Positions 56,364-64,000 of a stretch of DNA of 64,000 nt are shown in pieces (position 1 is the stretch's first letter; each line of letters opens with the position of its first letter). The translations under genes were made by a program, and so were the position numbers. The notes below the pieces were generated by a model. The model made no database searches. It was not told the origin of the DNA and saw nothing but the letters and a program-made list of their open reading frames with translations. The DNA is taken from positions 305,694-369,693 of the forward strand of contig WHVD01000085.1 in the NCBI GenBank assembly GCA_015178975.1. Direction: 5' to 3'. Origin of the DNA: Hysterangium stoloniferum. Lineage: Eukaryota; Basidiomycota; Agaricomycetes; Hysterangiales; Hysterangiaceae.

Positions 56364-56678
56364 ATGCACCGCGCTTACACCGGATACACAGCGCTTCGTC
56401 ACTTCCCTTTAAACAAAGTCCAAGGCCCACTCACCTTCCTTCATCCATTACAAACTCCAGGATACATTAATTCTCATACTTCATCAGCTCGTTTAATGCA
56501 AAAAGCACACATGGCCACGAGGTATAGTTTGTTATTACATAACGCGCCAACTTCACAATTCTTGAGCGTTAGAATTCAGGGCAATCCAGCTTCTCTCTGT
56601 ATGCACAGGAGGGCACGCTGCGCCTCTATGGCGCAAACAGATGGAGAGACCCCTAATAATCATTATTTTTTCCCTTAA
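56364..56678 (+). CDS. Divergent ORF of unit copy C
   Basis: 104 codons head-to-head with the array gene, about 90 bp from its ATG. Contains GPLTFLHPLQTPGYINSHTS, KAHMATRYS, TSQFLSVRIQGNPASLCMHR and MAQTDGE, then diverges. The longest uninterrupted version in the window, but truncated relative to the D-block text. Function unknown. The short gap suggests a shared promoter region. Confidence 0.4.
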   Translation: MHRAYTGYTALRHFPLNKVQGPLTFLHPLQTPGYINSHTSSARLMQKAHMATRYSLLLHNAPTSQFLSVRIQGNPASLCMHRRARCASMAQTDGETPNNHYFFP

Positions 56679-56679
56679 C

Positions 56680-57200
56680 ATTTTATTTTGTCCACACCAA
56701 CACATTGCAACGATTTTCTCATTTTCAACCGAAGATATTTCTCAATGACCTTGATCACTCCAAACAACAACGCTGCTAACTGTAGCTATCAAAATTTAAT
56801 TCATGATTTTTGTATCTAAATCTTTCCATCTTTCTCCACCTCTTCGGTTTCAAGTCACGTCCTAGCCCGCGTATCAGCCGTGATTCATTGATAAGCGGCA
56901 ATCACGGAACTCAACCGGCTACTTGTTCATATGGGAAGTAAGGCTACACGACGTTTCGACGGATGACCAGACCGGGCATGTGGGTATACAAGTGAAACTT
57001 GGATGAAACGCCCGATATGGTGTCCCGAAAAGTCGCATATCTGGAAATGGGAAGTTTTCAGAAACTCTACTGGATATGTAACGGGGCAGGAAGCATAGGC
57101 GACCCGTCGGCTTCCAGGCAGCCCATGGATGTTGACAGTGAACCAGTGAGATCTCATAGTGTTTTTTTGGATAACCCTGATTCATCCCCATGGTGGGTGC
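56680..57200. other. Region with no supported gene
   Basis: An AT-rich stretch, then sequence (about 57050-57290) that resembles 58480-58700 in diverged form (shared GATCTCAT, GGTGGGT and TATTCTATCCT segments). No gene assigned. Confidence 0.4.
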
Positions 57201-57905
57201 TCATAACATTTGCTTAAGGACTTTTATGTTTGAATGCAAACATGAACTATGATCTGAACGGCCCCATGCCCGCCAGTATTCTATCCTGTGTTTTTGGTGA
57301 GGGAATCAGCAACCATCTCATTGGTAGGGTAACAGATAAGGCAGATTTTACCCCCGTCGCCTACATCCGATAAAATGAAACCAAATGACAATATGGTTGG
57401 TGCGTGCGTGATACTGATGATCCTTCGTGAGCTCAATTGCCGAATGATTATCGGAAAACCTGAGGGTGGGAAGTGCATCTATCAGGACCAGACAACTGCC
57501 CCAGCAAGGAGAGCAACCAGATTGCCTCCTTGGAGACATGTGTTGCCGCTACGTATTCACTCCCCTTCGTTGACAACGACACGATCTCCTGCTTCTTTGC
57601 ATAACACAGCACCACCATTTAACAGGAACGCGTAGCCAGAAATCGCGTGGCAATCTTCTGCCATATTCCCGTCAGTATCTGCGTAGCTGGTGAGGGTGAG
57701 TTGTCCCTGATCCTGTTGCTTTCCTACAAGTCAACAAAAGGCTTTTGGTGCCGTTGAGATAGCGGAGAATCTGTTTCACAGCATCCCAGTGGGGCACGCC
57801 GAGATTATTCAAAAAACAAGAAATAACTTGAACTGCAAAAGCGATGGTGCCCAATGCGGCGTACACTAACGATCCAACAGCTTCGCGATAGGCAATATCA
57901 CGCAT
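57200..57905 (-). pseudogene. Ty1/copia pol C-terminal relic
   Basis: Minus strand: [16 protein letters not shown], then [13 protein letters not shown] (end of RT/start of RNase H). Frame-broken RNase H pieces follow (NHSAIELTKDHQYHARTNHI) and the tail CYPTNEMVADSLTK. Multiple stops and frame changes. Different from the 44347-49556 element. Confidence 0.75.
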
Positions 57906-58760
57906 TTCAGCAGTTTCAAGGGTGGTGGATGGACCGTGGGAGGAAGAAAGACGGACATTTGGATCAGTCTTTCAGGTCGCAAGGCGACCGTGTTTGCTTG
58001 GCCTTGAGTAGATCTATACATGAGACTTCAAAAGAAACATCTCATTTTTTCATAATGTCGTCATTAAGGGGTATACAGACATTTGTACTGGCCGATGTCG
58101 CTAATTTCTCCCTAGTCATACCAGCTAATTATGAATAGCTCGGTTGCGGGGATATCTTGAACACCGTCGTCATGATGGGCGGCAGTATTTCCAGCGTGCT
58201 CCCAAACCTGATATTACTACACGCGTCCATGAAGATCGGGTGCATATATATATTTGCATATAGTCTGATTTGGTTCAGGTCTATAACTTGCGTGTCCGTT
58301 TGAAGCACAATACAGGCCATCTTGAGCTGGTTTATTTATGAGTGAGATGGACACTTCCAGTGGCATTCCAAGTACTGGGGTTAAACGTTAATGATTAATC
58401 CGCCTTTGAGGTAACGGGATAGAGAAGTCCCTTGTTTGTTTGTACGGCAGTAATATTTGAATCAACAACGCCAAATATCCGAGTCGTGGATCCGGAAGCC
58501 GGGGAGCTATCCCGAAATTTAACAGTGGATCAGTTGGATCTCATCGATTTTTCGAATATATTATTAACCATGCTCTGGCTCCACGGTGGGTCTGCAGGAC
58601 GTGTGGCGTAATGACCTTTTTGCCTGAGCTCAAACTAATCGCCTATGGTTTGATCTGAGTGACGGCTCCATCACGGCCTGTATTCTATCCTCTGCTTCAA
58701 TGTCCACCAGGCGTTGTGGCCGCTCTGCGTTAAGCTACAAAGTGGCACGATGAGCTTTAG
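57906..58760. other. Region with no supported gene
   Basis: No coherent frame or RNA gene seen. Part (58480-58700) resembles 57050-57290. Confidence 0.4.
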
Positions 58761-59478
58761 CTACCAAAGGGATCTCAGAGCGAGAAAACACACCTCACTA
58801 ATGGTCTTTTCGTATTCCTCCAAGAATCCCTCGGAGATTAGTGCAACATCCTCGCTCTTAGGGCGTCGTTGAACAGAGAAGAGACCGTATGTCGAGATTC
58901 CCCTCCGGTATTCGTGAATATCGACTGCAGGAGGCTGATCTGAAGCGGGAAATTTGTATACGCTTTCCAGCACCCTCATAATCATATAATAAGATTGTAT
59001 TTTTTTAAGTCCTTTGTATTGATCGTCATATGCTCCCACTTTTCGCGCAGCCATGGCGAGGCTATGAAGGGTGATATTAAGTCGATTGACAGTTTTCCAG
59101 TAGTGTGTCATTTGGCCATCCATCTACCGTGGTTACCTGATCGGAAAGTGGACGTCGCTTGAATAATTTCAACCACGGAGAAACTGCAGTAATAGACTCT
59201 GGCCGGTCATTTCACACTCATAGTTTCCATCGAATCATTCGATCCGAATATAGCGAATGCGACCGTCAATACACTGAAACTTGGCAATAAAATAATCGTG
59301 CTACGTCCTAATTTCCCTCATGCGTTGTAGTTCGAGCGCGGTTGTATCTATTATGGGATCGTTTCCATCTGAATCAAACATGACATATAAGGTGATCCAC
59401 GCGGAGAGATGACCAGGCCAACTTAAAACATTCAATGGTTTCCTGGGAAGTCCTTCTGGTGTTATGATAGTCTTAGCC
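58761..59478 (-). pseudogene. Hypothetical host-type gene, broken
   Basis: ATG at 59478 with TATAAATA 11-18 bp upstream. MAKTIITPEGLPRKPLNVLS, then GHLSAWITLYVMFDSDGND, an in-frame TAG, HDYFIAKFQCIDGRIRYIRI and an in-frame TGA. A further piece at 58790-59123 (MDGQMTHYWKTVNRLNITLH ... FLEEYEKTIS) ends at a possible GTGAGG donor. The RIRYIRIE segment recalls repeated hypothetical proteins of mushroom genomes, a weak memory-based link. The stops suggest a pseudogene. Confidence 0.4.
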
Positions 59479-59580
59479 ATGTCACTCGTATTTATACTCT
59501 ATTTCTAAACTGGACTTTCCACACGAGACACACATGGAGATTGGGGTCGACTCTTCATTGGTGTGAATTTGGGTTTGTCT

Positions 59581-60074
59581 TGTTGCGACTGCTCACCTCC
59601 CTGGAAGGTATCACTTGAACAAGAAAGAATTCTTTGCAGGAGTGGATGCTATGGGAATCGGAAAGCGGAATGAAGCAGTCGTAAGAAGAAAATGGCACGT
59701 TGAGCTGATTGTGAAGATAATGTTGAATCGATCTGTCATGTGATCCTCGTATTAAGCGGGATTTCATGAGCGATCGGAATTTTAAAGTAGACTTTATGTA
59801 AGGTTCGGCTTTAAAGATAGCGTAATCCTTCGGTTTGAGCTTCTTACGAAGAGGAACGAGCAGAGTAGGAATAGGCTCCAATTCGAAATAACTACTGTAG
59901 CTAATGGGTGGTTTCCCTATTTATGCTCGCATTCGTAGACTAAACCCCCTAGCGACAGATAATAAAAATGAAACAGTGTTCTGATCGGAAAATTATCTAC
60001 CCTCTCTTTACCCCCTGAGACACGGCGGTAGACCGCTCCGTGCCAAGTCCGCCACCAGGTCCGCTCCTGTTACA
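59581..60074 (-). repeat. 3' LTR of the right-hand gypsy element (Ty3-3)
   Basis: Minus strand TGTAACAGGAGCGG...AGTCGCAACA, 494 bp, directly after a polypurine tract (GGGAGGGCGGG, 60075-60085). ATAAATAGG near 59914 fits a TATA box. The left end is inferred from the TG...CA rule; the partner LTR is off-window. Confidence 0.55.
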
Positions 60075-60122
60075 CCCGCCCTCCCACGCTGCAACGCAGT
60101 GTGCCATTAACAGCGGGCTGGT

Positions 60123-60341
60123 TTAGCCATGCAATTCCCTCACCCCCTGCTCCAGCTCGTCTAAGTCGTCACTCACATAATCACCATCGAGGTCCATCTC
60201 CTCCTCGTGGCCATGACCAATCTGTTGCGTCAATGCATGTGGTCCGTCCTTCTTGATCACCTGAGATTGTGCTGACGCCCTTACACACCCCTCCGTGGCC
60301 TGCAGCTGACTTAAGACTGGCGCGCCCTTCACAGGCCGCAC
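60123..60341 (-). pseudogene. Ty3-3 acidic C-terminal tail in a shifted frame
   Basis: RPVKGAPVLSQLQATEGCVR continuing to EEEMDLDGDYVSDDLDELEQ, ending HG-stop 38 bp before the polypurine tract. Overlaps the end of the 60329 frame by 13 nt, so it is either a frameshifted end of pol or a small separate ORF. Confidence 0.45.
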
Positions 60342-63223
60342 ACTGAAGATGATGCCATTGGTCCGGAAATACCCTGCTGCCGCCTCCTTCTTTGGCGACG
60401 TATAGCACTTGAGGCCTGTAGTGATGGTAGGCTCCCAGGTAACTCCCGCCGTGGAGACAACCTGTCTATCAGCGACGCAGATTGTTGTCTCTCCCTCCAG
60501 GCACGGGTCCGTTCCCTTACACGAGGGTTGAATGTCGATTTGGGTTGCGGTATGTTATTCCTCTGCTGTGCTTTGAGGAGTTGACGCTGCATAGTCTCGA
60601 ACTGCTCCATACGCAAGTCCCATGCCACTTGGACACCTCGAAGAGCACTATCGCGAACGGCAGCCATTGTAGTCGTCAAGAACTCGGTGGATACTTGCGT
60701 TGGATAATCCTGAGCATCCATAGTGGGTGATTCTTGCACAGCGATTGGGACCGCTGAGCCAACATAAATAGAAGGTAAGTCCTCAGCGCTTGATTTGCAA
60801 GACACTCCCTGATGACACTCCGAGCTCAAAGACATCTTGGCGATTTCGATGTGATTCGAGAGCCGCCCTTGGCCCCTGGGCAATGATCGAACGCTTGTAA
60901 CACCTAGTGCCTCCAGGTAAGCCTTCAATGAATGAACATGCTGAAGAGCTTGATATGGCAACCAGGTAGTTTCTCCCGTGTTCCACAAAACCTCAAAGAA
61001 GGCCTCGAGACCCTTTCCTGAATGAGCAAGAATCTTCTCGACTGCCCACTCACGAGGCTGACTACCAAAACCAGGAATCTGCCTCAACTGCCTCCCTGGG
61101 AAAAGACGATCGTCATTCGGAATGTGTATCCGAAGCAATGAGGCATGAAAACTTGGGTTAATACCCTGTTGCTTGAGCTCCCGTGACAGTTCCAACTGGT
61201 ATGTCGCTCCTGGTTCCAGTACCCGGCTAATCCTAAATGGTCCTATATATTTTGGCAGCAGTTTACGTGCCCGATTTTTTGGTAAATGTAAGTTCTTCGT
61301 GGATAAATAAACTAAATCATTGACGTTAAATACCGCAGACCTCCGGTGTCGATTTGCCTGACGCGTCTGCTTAACCCTAGCAGTCAGTATCTCATCGTGA
61401 GCATTCATGATTGCCAGCTTCATCCGTTCTGCAAATTCAAGCACACCTGGATACTTCGTATTGTTGTCCCAGAGCAGTGGCCGTGGCAGCCGACCATAAT
61501 TCAAAAAAAATGGTGAGAATCCAGTTGTTTCCAATGTAGCGTTATTCATCGCAAACTCAATAGCTGACAGTTTCAACACCCAATCTTTCTGGTTTGGTGC
61601 TACACATTGCCTAAGCATTTGTGTCATCGTCCGATTCGCACGTTCGGTAGCGCCATCTGTTTGGGGGTGGTATGATGAAGACATCCGCAGTTCGACTCCT
61701 ATCAGTCGATGAAGCTCCCTCCAAAAGATACTTGTAAATAATGAATCTCGATCGCTAACAATTTTGTCGGGCAGCCCATGCAACTTGTAAACATGGTCGA
61801 AGATCACCTCAGCCATTTGAATAGCAGTATAGTTGCTGCACACCGGTACCAAATGGACCATGCAGGTTAAGTGGTCAATAATAACGCAGATGCTATCGAA
61901 CTCTCCAAGGCGATTCCTAGACGTTGGCAAGGGTCCTACAAAATCAATCCCAATTGCCTCCCACGGCTGTGATGGCACTTCCATTGAGCGAAGGTGTCCC
62001 TGCGGTTTCTGTGTTTCAGATTTCGATGTGGCACACACACTGCATGACTTGCAAAATAATTCGACATCCTTGGTTAATGATGGCCACCACACATTGGTTC
62101 GCAAATATGTAGCAGTTTTCCTGGCCCCTAGATGCGCCAAGATGGAATGTGCATGCGAGATAACAATTTCCCGCACTCGTCGATTCCCAATGGTAATATC
62201 AGGGATGCAAAGTAGCTTGACGCCCTCCAGATTGAAAAACAGAAACCCATCCTGCGACGTAAAGCCCTTATACTCCTGCGCCGTTGCCCATATCCTCGAG
62301 AAGAAAACGTCTGCTCCATACTGTCGTCGTAAAGCTTCTGGGATGTCCAATCCATCATGGCCCTCCAATGGGATTTCTGCTAGTAGAAAATCCGGAGGCA
62401 ACTCAGGTAACGCACCCTCCATTGTCTCTCGTGAAACATGCCGTTCAACATAATGTTGATGACCAGATGTATTTGGCGTTTTTCTCCTCGCTCCTTGTGA
62501 TGGATGCTCCAGGGGCGATCCAGATGACTTACTATGATCACTGTGTATCTTTTCGGTCATCTCTCCTGATCGTTCCTTACGTCCTTTCCTTCTTGCTCCC
62601 AGCCCTGCGAGTGTTGCATATGACGGACGCGTTTGGGTAGCCAACCTTCTTGACCGTCTTGGTGCTTCCTCCAGTGCTACCGCTGCAGACCCTGTATACA
62701 GTGGTGTTGACACACTGTTGAAGGCAGGAACCCCTGAAACGTAGTGCATCCCCCGTGTATCCTCTTCCATCCCTGGAATGTCAGTTACGTACTCGGATTC
62801 AGCCCTAATGGTGCCCAATGGCTCATCGCTATAGATTCTAGATAAAGCATCGGCAAATGTGTTCGACTTTCCAGGGATATATAGAATCTCGAAGTGGAAT
62901 TCGTTTAGCAGATCCAGCCACCTTGTCTGCCTCGGGGACAAGTTCTTCTGTGTAAGTATATATTCTATCCCTTTATGGTCAGTACAGATTCGAAATTTTA
63001 CCCCCAACAGTTGTGACCGGAATCTTTTCAATGACTCCACGATAGCCAACAACTCCTGTTCGTGGACAGGGTAGTTCTGTTGTGCCGAATTGAATTTCCC
63101 TGACCAGAATGACACGATTGCGGCAGTGCAAAGATCTTCCCCTTGACTGAGAATGCCACTCGCACCTATTAAAGAAGCATCTGTTACCAAATTAATGGTT
63201 TGATGACCTCGTGAGTAGTCCAA
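60329..63223 (-). CDS. Ty3-3 RNase H, integrase and C-terminal extension
   Basis: 964 codons from the first Met after the amber stop. RNase H at residues 1-130 (VTDAS, HEQELLAIVE, CTDHKG). A ~220-residue linker. Zinc region H359, H364, C394, C397. Integrase core D427 (GIDFVGPLP), D491 (VSDRDSLF), E527 (TDGATERAN), all present. GPFRISRV fold and a chromodomain-like segment (WAVEKILAHSGKGLEAFFEV, about 725-775). Then about 190 residues that do not resemble the usual gypsy end, with a helix (LRMEQFETMQRQLLKAQQRN) and an Arg-rich stretch. A frame change near 60335 would extend it to 60123 with an acidic tail. Confidence 0.88.
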   Translation of the reverse strand: MDYSRGHQTINLVTDASLIGASGILSQGEDLCTAAIVSFWSGKFNSAQQNYPVHEQELLAIVESLKRFRSQLLGVKFRICTDHKGIEYILTQKNLSPRQTRWLDLLNEFHFEILYIPGKSNTFADALSRIYSDEPLGTIRAESEYVTDIPGMEEDTRGMHYVSGVPAFNSVSTPLYTGSAAVALEEAPRRSRRLATQTRPSYATLAGLGARRKGRKERSGEMTEKIHSDHSKSSGSPLEHPSQGARRKTPNTSGHQHYVERHVSRETMEGALPELPPDFLLAEIPLEGHDGLDIPEALRRQYGADVFFSRIWATAQEYKGFTSQDGFLFFNLEGVKLLCIPDITIGNRRVREIVISHAHSILAHLGARKTATYLRTNVWWPSLTKDVELFCKSCSVCATSKSETQKPQGHLRSMEVPSQPWEAIGIDFVGPLPTSRNRLGEFDSICVIIDHLTCMVHLVPVCSNYTAIQMAEVIFDHVYKLHGLPDKIVSDRDSLFTSIFWRELHRLIGVELRMSSSYHPQTDGATERANRTMTQMLRQCVAPNQKDWVLKLSAIEFAMNNATLETTGFSPFFLNYGRLPRPLLWDNNTKYPGVLEFAERMKLAIMNAHDEILTARVKQTRQANRHRRSAVFNVNDLVYLSTKNLHLPKNRARKLLPKYIGPFRISRVLEPGATYQLELSRELKQQGINPSFHASLLRIHIPNDDRLFPGRQLRQIPGFGSQPREWAVEKILAHSGKGLEAFFEVLWNTGETTWLPYQALQHVHSLKAYLEALGVTSVRSLPRGQGRLSNHIEIAKMSLSSECHQGVSCKSSAEDLPSIYVGSAVPIAVQESPTMDAQDYPTQVSTEFLTTTMAAVRDSALRGVQVAWDLRMEQFETMQRQLLKAQQRNNIPQPKSTFNPRVRERTRAWRERQQSASLIDRLSPRRELPGSLPSLQASSAIRRQRRRRQQGISGPMASSSVCGL

Positions 63224-63283
63224 TGCAATTCTATAACTGTCACGATGGGCCTGAACAATCCGCTTGACGTCTTCAAAGGCACG

Positions 63284-63994
63284 CTACTCTGTTTCACCCC
63301 AATGCCACTGCCTATTTACTCCTGTCTGCGCTGCTAAAATAGCCATTGGGATTCGAACTCCCTCACAGTTGTTAGCGAGATATCCCACTGCCCCCAAAAA
63401 TCCCGCCAGGAGTTGCTTATTTGTCGGAATCTTCCAGTTGCTCACTGTATCAACTTTATGTGGGTCCATTTTTATACCTTTATTGTTAATCACATGCCCT
63501 AAAACTGGTAACTCCGAAGCAAACAGGTGCATCTTGTTGACAGCGAGGTATAACTTTTCCCGACGGAGCACTGTAAACACAGTGCGTAGATGCTTGACAT
63601 GATCACTGATGGAATCCGAGTAGACGACAATATCATCCAAATATACATCCATGAAGACGCCAATGTATGGCGCAAATATGTGGTTCATCAATGTCTGGTA
63701 AGTCGACGGACCATTGCAATCCCCTATTTGTAACGTCAGGCTTTCCATAGTGCCATCAGGAGAGGTGAACAATGTCCGGTGGACATGCTCGGGAACCACT
63801 TGGATCTGCTCGTAGGCATCCTTCCCATCTATCAAACTCCGATACTTATGACGCACAACATTTCGTAGAATAGCTTCGATATCTGGCAAGGGGGTCGCCA
63901 GCTTATATGTGTTAGCATTCTGCTCACGCTTATCCACTACGGTGCGTATTCGCAATGTTCCATCCGCTTTTGGAGGTTTAGGAATAATGAGCAT
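63284..63994 (-). pseudogene. Ty3-3 reverse transcriptase, partial
   Basis: RT fingers and palm: MLIIPKPPKADGTLRIRTVV, then SLIDGKDAYEQIQVVPEHVH, then VYLDDIVVYSD (intact YLDD). The frame stops at TAG just before RAFEDVKRIVQA, which continues in the same frame into the RNase H ORF. A CAG-to-TAG change would explain it. Truncated at the window edge. Confidence 0.88.
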
Positions 63995-64000
63995 AGGACA

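Larger units (their letters stand above)
60123..64000 (-). mobile_element. Ty3/gypsy element Ty3-3, minus strand, 5' part off-window
   Basis: RT, RNase H, integrase, chromodomain-like fold and a long C-terminal extension, followed by a polypurine tract and LTR. The 5' LTR, gag and protease lie right of the window. Coding is almost intact: one amber stop near 63281 and one frameshift near 60335. Confidence 0.88.

Noticed and set aside
59555-59881. 108-codon minus-strand open frame (MEPIPTLLVPLRKKLKPKDY...)
   Set aside because: Lies almost wholly inside the inferred 3' LTR of Ty3-3, downstream of its TATA box; read as LTR sequence, not a gene.
61833-62453. 206-codon plus-strand frame opposite Ty3-3 integrase
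   Set aside because: Antisense shadow of an integrase with all catalytic residues in the minus frame.

Overview
The window looks like repeat-rich nuclear DNA of a basidiomycete, probably an agaricomycete. Supporting signs are chromodomain Ty3/gypsy elements, Ty1/copia elements with fungal-type knuckles, short GT-AG introns of about 55-65 nt, a pogo/Tigger-type transposase relic and an HNH-nuclease relic of a kind common in mushrooms. There is no bacterial organisation and no clear housekeeping gene. Species cannot be named from sequence alone.

Layout. 1-15734: a decayed plus-strand Ty3/gypsy chromovirus (Ty3-1; its 5' end is off-window) with gag-PR, RT-RNaseH-integrase-chromodomain, an unusual ~670-codon ORF after pol, and a 3' LTR. 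Its integrase is split by a complete minus-oriented LTR element (Ty3-2, 5062-11706, 5-bp duplication GAATG). Ty3-1 itself ends inside a minus-strand gypsy gag (15735-17085). 17.5-18.2 kb: pogo/Tigger relic. 18.2-32 kb and 43.5-56.7 kb: several copies of a multi-gene unit in both orientations. Its main gene is a tandem array of phase-0 exons separated by near-uniform 57-nt introns, followed by a long alpha-helical C-terminal region. Copy C (53214-56272, minus) reads as an intact 8-exon, 883-residue gene; the other copies are broken. A 121-codon ORF, a convergent membrane-type ORF and a divergent upstream ORF travel with it. 32-43 kb: gene relics (HNH, DDE integrase-like transposase) and a copia relic holding an LTR-in-LTR nest. 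44347-49556: a young copia element (duplication AACTA) inside one unit copy. 57-64 kb: copia and host-gene relics and the 3' part of a minus-strand Ty3/gypsy element running off the right edge.

How it fits together. Most of the DNA is mobile elements inserted in each other; eight insertions can be bounded exactly by matching 5-bp target duplications. In-frame stops in the two best-preserved decayed elements are all TGA, as expected if CGA codons were hit by methyl-CpG deamination. The exon-array unit is the best candidate for something undescribed: it is multicopy, its modular repeats carry Cys/His positions that could bind metal, and the number of repeat exons differs between copies. I do not recognise its function.
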